Assembly (NCBI GenBank): GCA_000961575.1
Contig: LADP01000005.1
Span: 62,001 to 126,000 of the forward strand
Reading direction: 5' to 3'
Length of the DNA: 64,000 bases
DNA from: Peptococcaceae bacterium BRH_c8a
GTDB taxonomy: Bacteria; Bacillota; Desulfotomaculia; Desulfotomaculales; Desulfallaceae
In this document: piece by piece, positions 17,157-27,082 of the stretch
How the letters are laid out: each line of letters starts with the position of its first letter
How positions within the stretch are numbered: the stretch's first letter is position 1
Position numbers and translations under genes: made by a program
Notes under the pieces: generated by a model
The model's input: the letters and a program-made list of their open reading frames with translations, nothing else
Database searches by the model: none
What the model was told of the DNA's origin: nothing

Positions 17157-17948
17157 GTGACAACCCGGGATAGTATAAACAAGTTTAAGTCTGACCCCGT
17201 TGTGTTGCTAGAGGGTGTGGCCAAAAGTTTTGTGGTGGGCGGAAGATCGCTGCCCATCCTGGACGAGGTCTCCGTGCGGGTGGGCCAAGGGGAATTTGTC
17301 AGCTTAATCGGCCCCAGCGGGTGCGGCAAGAGTACGCTGTTTAATATTATATGCGGGCTTGAGCGCCCCGACAGGGGCCGGGTAATCCTGGCGGGAAATG
17401 AAAATTTGCAGGCAGTGGATGCCGTTTCCTACATGCCCCAGAAGGACCTGCTATTGCCCTGGCGCACCGTGCTGGACAATGTCATCCTGGCCCGGGAAGT
17501 GGCCGGGGATGGACGCGATAAGGCCCGGCGGGAAGCGAAAGAATTAATGCCCCAGTTCGGCCTGGCCGGGTTTGAGAATAGTTACCCGGCCCAGCTTTCC
17601 GGCGGTATGCGCCAACGCGCCGCCCTGATGCGTACCATGTTAGCGCACCGAAATATCCTTCTGTTGGATGAACCTTTCGGGGCCCTGGATGCCATTACTA
17701 GAACTAAAATGCAACAATGGCTGTTGGAGGTCTGGAACAGTTTTAGGCGGGCCGTTTTTTTTATTACCCACGATATTGAAGAAGCCATATTTTTGTCGGA
17801 CAGAATATATGTACTAACGCCCCGGTCTGCCAGGGTAACTTTGCATCTTAATGTTAACTTGCCTAGGCCCCGCCGGTATGAGTGTGTTACTGCCCCGGAT
17901 TTTTTAGCGCTCAAAAAACAAATCATGCAGGCTTTAACCCCTGTTTAA
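17157..17948 (+). CDS. thiZ: ABC ATPase for thiamine precursor (ThiZ-like)
   Basis: 263-aa ATPase with Walker [10 protein letters not shown], a [19 protein letters not shown]-loop typical of the nitrate/sulfonate/taurine/thiamine-precursor group, [14 protein letters not shown] signature, Walker [12 protein letters not shown] and [11 protein letters not shown] 17157 follows GAGGTG at 5 nt. Its 3' end overlaps the convergent YaiI-family gene by 15 nt. Confidence 0.9.
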   Translation: MTTRDSINKFKSDPVVLLEGVAKSFVVGGRSLPILDEVSVRVGQGEFVSLIGPSGCGKSTLFNIICGLERPDRGRVILAGNENLQAVDAVSYMPQKDLLLPWRTVLDNVILAREVAGDGRDKARREAKELMPQFGLAGFENSYPAQLSGGMRQRAALMRTMLAHRNILLLDEPFGALDAITRTKMQQWLLEVWNSFRRAVFFITHDIEEAIFLSDRIYVLTPRSARVTLHLNVNLPRPRRYECVTAPDFLALKKQIMQALTPV

Positions 17949-18407
17949 GTTCAACCTGTTCTCAATTAAACTAAGCAAACCGGCGGCGAAGCGTTCGTCG
18001 TCCTCTGCGGTACGCGGGCGTGGGCCACGGGTACGACCGCCGCCGCGCCGGAGCTTGGCTTTGACTTCGCGTTCCTCTAGCAAAAAGTCCATGGTTTCCG
18101 GGCGATATATCCGGCCTGCGGGGGAAATGGCTGCGGCCTTTCTGCCCAGCACCAAAGCCGCTAAACCCCAGTCCTGGGTAACCACGATGTCCCCGGCGAC
18201 TGTCATATTAATGACAGCTAAATCTGCTTCTTGGGAAGCGTCACCCACAGTAACATGGTGATCCGAGATTATATTGTGGTTGAAACTAGCCACGGTATGC
18301 AACGGTATTAAATGCCGGGCGGCCATTTTGCGGCACACCTGCATGGCGCCCCTGGGGCAGGCGTCAGCGTCCACGATAATTTTCAACGGTCTCACCGCCC
18401 GATTCAA
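17934..18407 (-). CDS. UPF0178 (YaiI/YqxD, DUF188) family protein
   Basis: Contains [35 protein letters not shown] and [16 protein letters not shown], with a basic Arg/Gly-rich C-terminus ([15 protein letters not shown]). This is the DUF188 family with a PIN-like fold and acidic residues, function unknown. The frame opens at TTG 18407, but the conserved protein begins [10 protein letters not shown], so TTG 18386 or GTG 18395 could be the start; none has a clear SD. Confidence 0.88.
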   Translation of the reverse strand: MNRAVRPLKIIVDADACPRGAMQVCRKMAARHLIPLHTVASFNHNIISDHHVTVGDASQEADLAVINMTVAGDIVVTQDWGLAALVLGRKAAAISPAGRIYRPETMDFLLEEREVKAKLRRGGGRTRGPRPRTAEDDERFAAGLLSLIENRLNLNRG

Positions 18408-18455
18408 AATTGCCTAAAGACAAGTTAAAAAACCTAAACCTAATGCCTACTTATA

Positions 18456-18510
18456 TGTCATTTTAAACGAAGTGAAGAATCTTAGCTCTTCGCTGTATTC
18501 AGGATGAAAA
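18456..18510. repeat. Degenerate CATTCTGAGCG-type intergenic repeat
   Basis: GTCATTTTAAACGAAGTGAAGAATCT followed by an inverted TCTTCGCT...CAGGATGA half resembles the better-preserved copy near 26977. It lies between the YaiI-family gene and pckA ends. The copy is decayed. Confidence 0.5.
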
Positions 18511-18574
18511 ATTCCTAATCCTCATGTCCCTGATGGAGGGCATCATTTAAACTTTAAAAATGATTTTTTTTCAT

Positions 18575-18629
18575 CATAACGGTACTGGCTCCTTAATGCT
18601 TTTTTTATTAAGGTGCCAGTACCGTTATG
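18575..18629. terminator. Large palindrome downstream of pckA
   Basis: 23-nt arms (18575-18597 and 18607-18629) with one mismatch and a 9-nt T-rich loop. It is 66 nt past the pckA stop and could end that transcript. A T5 run follows on the plus strand. Confidence 0.65.
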
Positions 18630-18694
18630 TTTTTAATTTAACATTATAAAAAACTAACAATTAGCGTGAATGATTTAAACAAGCGCTATTTTTG

Positions 18695-20227
18695 CTATTT
18701 CTCAATAGCAGCGGTTATTTCCGGCTTCAGACCGGTATAACGGGCTAGCCATGCTTGGCGTTCTTCCCTTAGTTGCTCCACCATGGCGCGGTATTCCTCT
18801 GCTGAGTAATAGCTTGCCGGCTCATAGGCCTGCATATCCATTTCCGGCAGCATTTCCGGTACCAGATAGCCCCAGTCCGGGTCGGTCTTCCAGCTGATTG
18901 TCCCTTTGGCAATGTGCTTTAAAATAGTAGTGGAAGCGGCAATACTAATTTTAATTCCCGGACGGTTGCCGCCGACCCCGACGCTGCCGGTGTTTAACAG
19001 GTAACACTCGATATCCGGGTTGGCCCGTAGAATTTCCAGCAGGCGGTTTCCTTCTTCCCATTCAAGACCTACGATAAATGGGTTGGTACCTACTTCCCGC
19101 TTGGACTGGCCGGCTTTGGTAGGATCCCCGGCTGAGGTTTCTATTGATTCTCCCAGCATAAAAAAGGCTGCAGCCTGGGCTGGATCCAGTTTGGCCACCG
19201 GGGGGACAATTTTATCGTGCCGGGTGATGAAAATTAACCGGTGTGCCTTCTCCAGGTCAATCTGTTCATCCACGCCTTCAACGTCCTGACGGCGGATTAC
19301 CCCCCGGCCGTTTGACGTGAGCTCACTACTGTCAAAATCCACTGCACCGGCATCAGTTACTTTAACATTTTCAAACACAGCTTCCGGGCTCAAAGCAGCG
19401 CGGTAAAGCACTTTTTGTGACTCATCTAAACCCTCGGTCTTGATATAGAAACCTTTTTCCGTACCGTAGCAATAACCTGCAGGAGTAATCATTACCACAT
19501 CGTCCTGCCGGATGATGGCTCGTTCAGGTTCATCCATGTTATGGTTGTGCATAGTCAGGGTGGTTTTGCCGGTGCCGCTAAGTCCGAAAAGCAAGAAGCC
19601 TATATCTTTTAACTCTCCAGCAGTATTTTTCACCCGTAACATCTTGCTGCCGGCGTGCAGACCAAGACCACCGGCCTGTTTGGACCGGAACATGGCCATA
19701 CGCAGGAAAGATTTTTTGGCCTCCCCGAAATAGTCGGTGCCCAGGATGTAAGTAACGCCCGCCAAGGGATGGCAAAAGATAACCCGCTGAGGCCATTCCG
19801 GTACATAAATGCTGACCAGATCCGGCTCGGCGTCCGGATTAACAGGTGGAAAAAGCATCTGGTTCCATTTTAAAGGAATACGGGCATATGGAGATGTGAT
19901 ATACATTCTGCAATGCAGACTGAAATCAGGGTGCAGTCCCATCCTCCGGTCTAGCCTGATAACTTCCCGGTCTTTCAGATATTCGTGCACCTCATCCGCT
20001 ATTTTTTGCGCATCGGCGGCTGATATGCTCTGCTGATCCACGCCCAGAGGCACGCCGTCCTCCACGATAAAAGTTGCTTTGGCGCTGCGGTTACGAACAC
20101 TGGAGATAAAGCTGGTGCTGCCGTAAACGGTGGTGTTATTGCCTTCCCTGGCCATGGCTTTTAACTCGTCGTGGTCTGGGTTGGTAATTATGCCGCCAGC
20201 AACCAGCGGCTGCCGTTTGAAAATCAT
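18695..20227 (-). CDS. pckA: Phosphoenolpyruvate carboxykinase (ATP)
   Basis: Interconverts oxaloacetate and PEP with ATP/ADP, a gluconeogenic or anaplerotic step. The 510-aa product has the P-loop FGLSGTGKTTL, RHDKIVPPVAKLDPAQAAAFFMLGES and AGDPTKAGQSKREVGTNPF. ATG 20227 follows a GAGGTG SD. The closest type appears to be the ATP-dependent group in Firmicutes and archaea; cofactor choice is inferred. It stands alone with a palindrome behind it. Confidence 0.92.
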   Translation of the reverse strand: MIFKRQPLVAGGIITNPDHDELKAMAREGNNTTVYGSTSFISSVRNRSAKATFIVEDGVPLGVDQQSISAADAQKIADEVHEYLKDREVIRLDRRMGLHPDFSLHCRMYITSPYARIPLKWNQMLFPPVNPDAEPDLVSIYVPEWPQRVIFCHPLAGVTYILGTDYFGEAKKSFLRMAMFRSKQAGGLGLHAGSKMLRVKNTAGELKDIGFLLFGLSGTGKTTLTMHNHNMDEPERAIIRQDDVVMITPAGYCYGTEKGFYIKTEGLDESQKVLYRAALSPEAVFENVKVTDAGAVDFDSSELTSNGRGVIRRQDVEGVDEQIDLEKAHRLIFITRHDKIVPPVAKLDPAQAAAFFMLGESIETSAGDPTKAGQSKREVGTNPFIVGLEWEEGNRLLEILRANPDIECYLLNTGSVGVGGNRPGIKISIAASTTILKHIAKGTISWKTDPDWGYLVPEMLPEMDMQAYEPASYYSAEEYRAMVEQLREERQAWLARYTGLKPEITAAIEK

Positions 20228-20447
20228 TTATCGTCACCTCGATGTTTATTAAGAATAAGAATTGAATTCTGCGTTAAAAAGTCTACTCCTGCCTGCTGAG
20301 GAAAATTGTATACATGATTCATATCATATTTATTCCACTGCCTTTTTTATGATTAATTTTACTAAAAATCAAATTATAAAAAGGAAATGTAAAATTTAGG
20401 TAGAAAATATAAATTGTTAATATTTTACATGTGGAGGGAGCAAACAA

Positions 20448-21008
20448 ATGTTGACGGGAGAATCGATGATTTTAACCTGGATTAGCGTGGGTGCGGCCCT
20501 GAGTTTCCTTTTAACTTACCGTTTGGTAGGGGGGTTGTCCCGGAAAGACAAAGATGAGAAGGTTCGGGCTTTCGCGGTGGAAAATGAAGCACTAAAAAGA
20601 ACTAATAGTATATACCGTGAGCGGATTGATCAGTTGGAAGATACCTTGTTCAGCAATAAAAAATATCATGAGATGGCTAGGGAAATAGAAAAGCTTAGTG
20701 CCGGTAATTATGGTCTCCGCAGCAAGCTCAGAGATCTGGAATGCCTGGTGGAAGCGGAAAGAAAAAGAAACACCAGAGAACGGGTAGAATACCTGGAAAA
20801 AAAAGTTGAGCATCTTAAAAAGCAATTGAACGCTAAATTTGTGGATGACCGTGAAACTGTTGCGCAAAGTGCTATAATACCGGTGGAAATCATTCCCGCC
20901 GGTTCGGAAGTTGCTGTTGCGTTTGAAAACAGTCATTTCCAAAATAATGAACCAAATAAAAAGCGCAAAAGGAAGTGGTCCGCTATTGCACGGGCCAGGA
21001 AAATTTAA
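20448..21008 (+). CDS. Membrane-anchored coiled-coil hypothetical protein
   Basis: 186 aa with one N-terminal hydrophobic segment (ILTWISVGAALSFLLTY), then a long charged heptad-like stretch from about residue 30 to 130 predicted as coiled coil, and a basic tail (KKRKRKWSAIARARK). ATG 20448 follows a strong GGAGGGAG SD. I recognise no family. A structural or scaffold role at the membrane is possible. Confidence 0.65.
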   Translation: MLTGESMILTWISVGAALSFLLTYRLVGGLSRKDKDEKVRAFAVENEALKRTNSIYRERIDQLEDTLFSNKKYHEMAREIEKLSAGNYGLRSKLRDLECLVEAERKRNTRERVEYLEKKVEHLKKQLNAKFVDDRETVAQSAIIPVEIIPAGSEVAVAFENSHFQNNEPNKKRKRKWSAIARARKI

Positions 21009-21148
21009 GAATTTAATCCCTTAGCCGTAAATATTACTTATTTTTTGCAAAATTATTTAGTTTATATCTTGTCGCTGCACTCGTGAATTCCCATTCCGGC
21101 AACAGGACAAAATAAACCATATGCAAATACGGATCACGGAGGTCAGCT

Positions 21149-23695
21149 ATGTTTTATTTTCGCACCGTTTCAGTAAATCCGTTGTTACCTGAACGTATCC
21201 ATCGGCTAAGGGAGTTGTCCCGCAACTTGTGGTTCAGTTGGAACAAACAGGCCCGGGAACTGTTCAAGGACATGGACCCACGGCTTTGGGAACAGGTGGG
21301 CCACAACCCGGTAAAACTGCTGCTGCAGGTACGCCGTGAAGACTTGGATCGGGCAGCGTCGGACAAAGCATACCTGAGTAAATATGACGTTGTAATGAAT
21401 GAATTTGATGATTACATGAGCGGGGAAAAGTGGTTGCAGCGTTTGCACCCCCAGTATAAAAACCGTGTTATAGCTTATTTTTCTGCTGAATTCGGGCTGC
21501 ACGAGTCCTGCCCGGTATACTCCGGCGGCCTTGGTGTGTTGGCTGGGGATCACGCCAAATCAGCAAGTGATTTAGGCCTACCCTTGGTGGGAGTAGGTTT
21601 AATGTACCGGCATGGTTACTTTAACCAGCGTATCAACCGTGACGGCTGGCAGGAAGCAGTTTACCCGGATCTTAATTTCAACGAAATGCCGGTCTTGCCC
21701 GTGGTGGGGGAAAGTGGATTGGAAACCACCGTGGCGGTAGAGTATCCCGACCGCACGGTTTTTGCCAGGGTGTGGGAAGTTAAAGTCGGACTGACCCGAA
21801 TTTTTTTACTGGATAGCGACCTCCCATTAAACTTGAAGGAAGACAGGAAAATAACCGGTCAGCTATATGGCGGTGGCTGCGAAAATCGTATTGCCCAGGA
21901 AATCATGCTGGGTGTCGGGGGTGTGCGGGCTCTTAAAGCAATGGGTATTATTCCTTTGGTCTGGCACATTAACGAGGGACACGCTGCTTTTTTAACCCTG
22001 GAACGACTGCGAGAAATGGTGAGTGCAGGCATCCCGGCGTCTACGGCCAGGGATGCCGTCAGATCAAACACCGTCTTCACCACCCATACACCAGTGCCGG
22101 CCGGCCACGACGTATTCGACCGTCCTCTGGCGGAGAGTTACTTGCGCGAACTGTGCCGGGATACGGGTATGGAGTGTGAAGCTTTTATTGAACAGGGCTG
22201 GGACGCTCAGCAGGGTGAGTTCAATATGACCCTGCTGGCCATGCGTATGACCGGTTATTGCAATGGAGTTAGCAAACTGCATGGTGAAGTTTCCCGCCAC
22301 ATGTTTCACCGTTTTTATCCTGGTTTGCCGGTGGAAGAAGTGCCGATTACGTCAGTGACCAACGGAGTGCATGCTGATTCGTGGATTGCCGAGACCTGGA
22401 AAAACGTTTTTGACCGTTACCTGGGCCAGGGTTGGAAAGAGCCTGGAAATGCCGGCGACATTGGGTTGAAACTAAACGAGATACCGGATCGGGAAATTTG
22501 GGACGCCCATAACCGTTTAAAGGATAGTATGGTGCGGTTTGTACGGGAAAAAATGCGGGAGCAAAAGCATCGGCACCGTGAGAATCCCGAAGCAATGGCC
22601 GAAGTGGATAATGTTTTAATTCCCGGTGCCCTGACCATTGGTTTTGCCCGCCGGTTTGCCACCTACAAGCGAGCCACTCTAATTTTTAAGGAACCGGACA
22701 GACTGGCGTCTATTCTGAATAACCCCGACCGCCCGGTGCAGATAATTTTTGCCGGCAAGGCCCACCCGGCGGATCGCGCAGGGATGGAGTTAATCCGTAA
22801 TATTCTTGATTATACACATCAGGAGCATTTTCGTGGTAAAGTAGTTTTTCTTGAGGATTACGATATTAGCGTGGCCAGAAACCTCGTTCATGGTGTGGAT
22901 ATCTGGCTAAACACCCCTGTTTGGCCTATGGAAGCGAGCGGCACCAGCGGCATGAAAGCGGCTATGAACGGAGTGCTGCACTGCAGCGTGCTGGACGGTT
23001 GGTGGCCGGAAGGGTATAACGGTAAAAATGGGTTTAGCATTGGCCGCCCCAGTGATATGCAGTTTAACCAGCCTGACCAGGATCGGGATGACACCATCAA
23101 CCTGTATCGGGTTTTGGAAGAACTGGTGATTCCCCTTTACTACGACCGTCAGGATAATGTTTCTGCCCAGTGGGTGGCTATGATGCGCGAATCCATCCGT
23201 ACGGCTATTGAACACTTCAGCAGCGCCAGGATGGTTTCCGAATACACGGAACGTTTATACATCCCAGCCATAGATCGGGGCATTGCGTTTATGGAATCGG
23301 GCTTGGAAGTGGCCGAGCAAACCGGGCGTTTTAAAAAGTTTATGCAGGAAAACTGGCACCATGTGCGAGTGGATCATGTGGCCACCAATGGTAAGTGGAA
23401 CATGGAAGTCGGTGAAGAACTGGAATTGGAATCGGTAGTTAAGCTTGGCCCTATTACCCCGGAAAGTGTGACCGTGGAGATAACTTTTGGTGATGACCGC
23501 GGAGGTTATTTGGATCATCTTAAAACCCGGCCCATGGATTTGCAGGGACAGGTAGGGGAAGGGGCTTACCGGTTCGTGGGGCGACTGCCCCTGGGGCAGG
23601 GAACCTTTGGTTATACCGTACGGGTCAAGCCGGATTACCGGGACAGGGTAGCAATGTTTGATACGCCCCTGGTACGCTGGGCCGACAGTTTTTAG
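21149..23695 (+). CDS. glgP: Alpha-glucan phosphorylase
   Basis: Releases glucose 1-phosphate from glycogen or maltodextrin. The 848-aa protein has an N-terminal DUF3417 segment (RELSRNLWFSWNKQARELF) typical of the short alpha-glucan phosphorylase group, SAEFGLHESCPVYSGGLGVLAGDH, INEGHAAFLTLER and the PLP-lysine region EASGTSGMKAAMNGVLHCS. A C-terminal beta domain (EITFGDD...) is of the type found in this subgroup. A GGAGG SD precedes ATG 21149. It probably mobilises storage polysaccharide; no other glg gene is in the window. Confidence 0.95.
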   Translation: MFYFRTVSVNPLLPERIHRLRELSRNLWFSWNKQARELFKDMDPRLWEQVGHNPVKLLLQVRREDLDRAASDKAYLSKYDVVMNEFDDYMSGEKWLQRLHPQYKNRVIAYFSAEFGLHESCPVYSGGLGVLAGDHAKSASDLGLPLVGVGLMYRHGYFNQRINRDGWQEAVYPDLNFNEMPVLPVVGESGLETTVAVEYPDRTVFARVWEVKVGLTRIFLLDSDLPLNLKEDRKITGQLYGGGCENRIAQEIMLGVGGVRALKAMGIIPLVWHINEGHAAFLTLERLREMVSAGIPASTARDAVRSNTVFTTHTPVPAGHDVFDRPLAESYLRELCRDTGMECEAFIEQGWDAQQGEFNMTLLAMRMTGYCNGVSKLHGEVSRHMFHRFYPGLPVEEVPITSVTNGVHADSWIAETWKNVFDRYLGQGWKEPGNAGDIGLKLNEIPDREIWDAHNRLKDSMVRFVREKMREQKHRHRENPEAMAEVDNVLIPGALTIGFARRFATYKRATLIFKEPDRLASILNNPDRPVQIIFAGKAHPADRAGMELIRNILDYTHQEHFRGKVVFLEDYDISVARNLVHGVDIWLNTPVWPMEASGTSGMKAAMNGVLHCSVLDGWWPEGYNGKNGFSIGRPSDMQFNQPDQDRDDTINLYRVLEELVIPLYYDRQDNVSAQWVAMMRESIRTAIEHFSSARMVSEYTERLYIPAIDRGIAFMESGLEVAEQTGRFKKFMQENWHHVRVDHVATNGKWNMEVGEELELESVVKLGPITPESVTVEITFGDDRGGYLDHLKTRPMDLQGQVGEGAYRFVGRLPLGQGTFGYTVRVKPDYRDRVAMFDTPLVRWADSF

Positions 23696-23712
23696 CACTG
23701 TATCAAAGATAT

Positions 23713-23735
23713 AAGGGTGCCTGGGTGGCACCCTT
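23713..23735 (+). terminator. Terminator-like hairpin after glgP
   Basis: AAGGGTGCC / GGCACCCTT, 5-nt loop, 18 nt after the glgP stop; the T-run is weak (TTTACTTTGG). Confidence 0.65.
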
Positions 23736-23819
23736 TACTTTGGTCTTTTGTGAGTATAAAAATCTGGCACCGAGGCAAAGATAAAAAACGAATGTTTAAT
23801 CTATAAACCGGGTGAGAGC

Positions 23820-24512
23820 ATGCTGCTGGTAATTATCAGAACTCTGATTCTTTACGTTGCTGTGCTGGTGGTCATGCGCGTTATGGGCAAGCGGGAGATC
23901 GGTCAGCTACAGCCTATGGAACTGGTTGTAGCGCTGATGATCGCCGATCTGGCTGCCATCCCCATGCAAAACACGGGCATCCCCCTATTAAGCGGTCTGA
24001 TACCGATAATTGTTTTGATGGCGGCCCAGGTTACTTTGTCACTGATATCCATGAAAAGCCCCAAAATCCGAGACATTGTAGATGGCCGCCCCAGCGTGGT
24101 ACTTAAAAATGGCTGGATTATGGAATCCGAATTGCGCAGGCTGCGCTACAGCATTAACGATTTGCTTGAACAACTCAGGGCTAAAAATTTCCCCAACCCT
24201 GCCGACGTTGAATTCGCCATCCTGGAGACAAACGGTCAGCTTAGTGTCATTCCCAAGTCTCAGAAACGGCCCGTTCAGCCTTCCGACCTGCACATTGACA
24301 CCGATTACGAGGGCATGCCCCTAACCCTGGTATCGGACGGCGCGATAAATTTTAAAAACCTACACCAGGTAAACCTGGATGAAAAATGGCTGCGGGATGC
24401 ATTGCGAAAACAGGGGGTAGATGATTTTAAAAATGTATTTTTTGCCAACCTGGACACCTCCGGCCAACTTATTTACCAATTAAAAGCTAATGCGGGCAGG
24501 GGGCAGTTATGA
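23820..24512 (+). CDS. DUF421 family membrane protein (YetF/YdfR-like)
   Basis: 230 aa: three N-terminal helices with the conserved MRVMGKREIGQLQPMELVVALMIADLA region, then the cytoplasmic beta domain with GRPSVVLKNGWIMESELRRLRYSINDLLEQLR and VEFAILETNGQLSV. Function is unclear; B. subtilis YetF-type proteins are linked to spores and membrane stress. It overlaps the next gene by 4 nt, so the pair is an operon. Confidence 0.92.
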   Translation: MLLVIIRTLILYVAVLVVMRVMGKREIGQLQPMELVVALMIADLAAIPMQNTGIPLLSGLIPIIVLMAAQVTLSLISMKSPKIRDIVDGRPSVVLKNGWIMESELRRLRYSINDLLEQLRAKNFPNPADVEFAILETNGQLSVIPKSQKRPVQPSDLHIDTDYEGMPLTLVSDGAINFKNLHQVNLDEKWLRDALRKQGVDDFKNVFFANLDTSGQLIYQLKANAGRGQL

Positions 24513-24889
24513 GGGTTTATATTGCTGTGGCCGGTGTGATTGTGTTTTTACTCGGTCTAAGTTATTATACATTGCATGCCTTCAGAGATACGGCTGATCA
24601 AATGGGACATGAAATTAAAAATTTGGAGTCGGACATCTCCGGCGGTGACTGGGACGGTGCCGCGAATACCGTCAAATTGATGCAGCAGGATTGGGATCAG
24701 CACAAACAGTGGTGGGCCGTGTTTATTGACCACCAGGAAATTGATAATATCGATACGGCCCTGGCCCGGGCCACCATATACATAAAAGCCCGCGAGAAGG
24801 CCTTGGCCGGTGGGGAATTGGCTGTTTTAAAACTGATGTTGGAACATATACCTGAAAAAGAACGGATTAATTTAAAAAATATTTTTTAA
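24509..24889 (+). CDS. DUF4363 family small protein
   Basis: 126 aa with one N-terminal transmembrane helix and an exterior alpha-helical domain containing GGDWDGAANTVKLMQQDWD and WWAVFIDHQEIDNIDTALARA. This matches DUF4363, commonly found directly after a DUF421 gene in Firmicutes. ATG overlaps the DUF421 stop (ATGA). Confidence 0.88.
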   Translation: MRVYIAVAGVIVFLLGLSYYTLHAFRDTADQMGHEIKNLESDISGGDWDGAANTVKLMQQDWDQHKQWWAVFIDHQEIDNIDTALARATIYIKAREKALAGGELAVLKLMLEHIPEKERINLKNIF

Positions 24890-24901
24890 GGTTAATTAAA
24901 A

Positions 24902-24929
24902 GAATCCCCGGGCTTTTGCCCGGGGATTC
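24902..24929. terminator. Bidirectional terminator
   Basis: Perfect 12-bp arms GAATCCCCGGGC / GCCCGGGGATTC with a TTTT loop between convergent genes; a T-run follows on the minus strand. Confidence 0.8.
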
Positions 24930-24945
24930 ACTGCATGGCGAATAG

Positions 24946-26451
24946 TTAGGTTGACAGGTGCACCTGCTTAAGCAGTTTCGTAACCTCTTCAGAGGGTGGC
25001 GGCGTGACCAGCGAGACTACGATGTTTACCAGCGCGTTAAGTGGCGCGGCAACCAGGGCTGAACCCACAGCCGGGATATAGGTGGCCCACCACGCGTTGC
25101 CCATGAATATCATGGCCCCCAGGGATATTGCTAATCCGACAGACATGCCGGCGATGGCGCCGTACTTGTTTGAACGGCTCCACCATATCCCCAAGAGCAT
25201 GGTGGGAAACATAGCGCTACCAGCGATAGCGAAAGCCATGGCTACCAACTGGGCAATCAATGCCGGTGGTTTTAAGGCCACCAGGATGACCAGCATGCCC
25301 AAGACAAAGGTACCAATCCGGGCCACCTTCATTTGCTGGCTTTGTGAAGCACCAGGGTTGAAAATCTTGAAGTAAACGTCGTGGGAGATGGCCGCCGCAC
25401 CGGACATCAGCAGGCCGGACACCGTACTGAAACCGGCAGATACCGCGCCGGCAGCCAGGAAGCCCACAAACCAAACCGGTAGACCCGCTAATTCGGCCGC
25501 GCTAACGATGATTACATCAGCTACCGCCTGACCGCCGGCGGGGTTAAGCAATTTGCCGAAAGCCGCGTATGCTGGTGAACTCCAATAAAGCAGACCGATG
25601 AAGAACAAGCCCCATACCACTGACCAGCGGGCGCTCTTTTCATCGGGGGTAACATAGAAGCGCATCAACACGTGGGGCAGGCCGCAGGTACCAACCATCA
25701 GGGTAAAGGTCAGGGCGACCCACTGGTAAACCCCCTTTACAGCCCAAGGCAATGCAAAGTTGGGATCAGACAGCATGCATTGGTAGGTTGCCGCCCCGTA
25801 CCCAATCTGTGGAATGGCCCAGAAGAAGCCCAATTTCTGAGCGATGAAGAAAAGTGGGAATAGAAAGGCGCAAATAAGGATGATGTATTGGATTATTTGG
25901 TTCTTAGTCACGCCCAACATGCCGGACACTAGTACATAGGCAAGCACACAAAAAGTGCCGACGATTACCGAGGTGCTATATCCCCAACCGAAAATCCAGG
26001 CGAAAATCATGCCGATACCCTTATACTGGCCGACGCAATAAACGAAAGAAATAATGGCCGTTACCAGTGCGGACAGCGCCCGGGCGTACTGGGATTCAAA
26101 CCGGTCACCCACGAAGTCGGACGCAGTGTATTTACCGAAACGGCGGATCTGGCTGGCCATCAGGATTAGCAGGAGCACGTAACCGCCGGTCCAGCCCATA
26201 ACGTAACCTATACCATAATAACCTTGGATATAAACCAATCCCGCCATACCCATAAAGCTGGCGGCGGACATCCAGTTACTGGCGATGGCCATACCGTTGG
26301 AAAAGGCACCAATAGAGCGGCCGGCTGCCCAGTAGCCCTCGGTCTCTTTCACCTTGGAGGTAAAGCCCACCGCGATGAAAGTTACCAGGACTAGCGCAAG
26401 GATTATTGCAGGGGCTAATTTAAAGCCCGGAACAATACCAGTAAGTTCCAT
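24946..26451 (-). CDS. actP: Sodium:solute symporter (ActP/acetate-type)
   Basis: 501 aa with ~13 helices of the SSS family. Motifs include YWAAGRSIGAFSNGMAIASNWMSAAS at helix 2, TASDFVGDRFES and GGQAVADVIIVSAAELAGLP. The pattern is closest to cation/acetate symporters (ActP). The small-subunit gene just upstream marks the two-component type often listed as sodium:solute symporter plus DUF4212. Acetate or another short acid is the likely substrate, which would suit a syntrophic or sulfate-reducing anaerobe, but this is inference. Confidence 0.88.
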   Translation of the reverse strand: MELTGIVPGFKLAPAIILALVLVTFIAVGFTSKVKETEGYWAAGRSIGAFSNGMAIASNWMSAASFMGMAGLVYIQGYYGIGYVMGWTGGYVLLLILMASQIRRFGKYTASDFVGDRFESQYARALSALVTAIISFVYCVGQYKGIGMIFAWIFGWGYSTSVIVGTFCVLAYVLVSGMLGVTKNQIIQYIILICAFLFPLFFIAQKLGFFWAIPQIGYGAATYQCMLSDPNFALPWAVKGVYQWVALTFTLMVGTCGLPHVLMRFYVTPDEKSARWSVVWGLFFIGLLYWSSPAYAAFGKLLNPAGGQAVADVIIVSAAELAGLPVWFVGFLAAGAVSAGFSTVSGLLMSGAAAISHDVYFKIFNPGASQSQQMKVARIGTFVLGMLVILVALKPPALIAQLVAMAFAIAGSAMFPTMLLGIWWSRSNKYGAIAGMSVGLAISLGAMIFMGNAWWATYIPAVGSALVAAPLNALVNIVVSLVTPPPSEEVTKLLKQVHLST

Positions 26452-26508
26452 TAGTTTTCATACCCCCTCATACTCTAATGTTTCTATAAACAGACTGTTT
26501 TTAAATAA

Positions 26509-26847
26509 CTACTTATCTGAATACTTGTCGTAAATCTTCTGGATGTGGTAGCTGAAAACGGCGCAAAGAACGATGAACATAATAATGGTAAACTGAGCAG
26601 TGTACCAGTAGTGGAACGGAAACCCAATGAACTGGGCCCGGGTCAGGAAGCTTTCACCCTGGGCGTTTTCCTGGGTCAGGATCAACAGAATCTGAAAACC
26701 GTAGATGAGCACCGCCCATACAAACACAATCAGTCCGATGAACCTTACTTCATCCCTCATCTTGGCAGTAATGGGCTTAAAGAAGTTGATTTCGTCAGTC
26801 TGGCGAATAATTTCATCATGCTTTGAAATGATAATTTTGGGATCCAT
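26509..26847 (-). CDS. Sodium/solute symporter small subunit (DUF4212-like)
   Basis: 112 aa with two hydrophobic helices and FPFHYWYTAQFTIIMFIVLCAVF, resembling the small partner subunit of VC_2705-type symporters. ATG 26847 follows GAGGAGG at 6 nt; the GTG at 26862 overlaps the SD. It precedes the large subunit by 57 nt in the same direction. Confidence 0.8.
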   Translation of the reverse strand: MDPKIIISKHDEIIRQTDEINFFKPITAKMRDEVRFIGLIVFVWAVLIYGFQILLILTQENAQGESFLTRAQFIGFPFHYWYTAQFTIIMFIVLCAVFSYHIQKIYDKYSDK

Positions 26848-26939
26848 ATTATACCTCCTCACTCAAAAAAATTAATTATTATGAATTTAAAATTATGCCT
26901 GCTAAACGTTAAACATAACTACGCTCAAATGCCGAAAAT

Positions 26940-27082
26940 ACTGAAAAAGTCAGTTAATATGGCAATTACCCAAGATTGTCATTCTGAGCGTAGCGAAGAA
27001 TCTGAGCATTTAAAAATAGCTTTAAAGATTCCTCACTTCGCATCACTTCACTTAGAATGTCGCGGACCTGGACTTTTTCAGT
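26940..27082. repeat. Nested inverted-repeat element (MITE-like)
   Basis: Outer 12-bp inverted ends ACTGAAAAAGTC (26940-26951) and GACTTTTTCAGT (27071-27082) surround an inner palindrome beginning GTCATTCTGAGCGTAGCGAA and ending in CTTAGAATG. The 473-nt gap that holds it (26863-27335) has no convincing gene; a 100-codon plus-strand frame across it is a by-product of the repeat. Confidence 0.7.
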
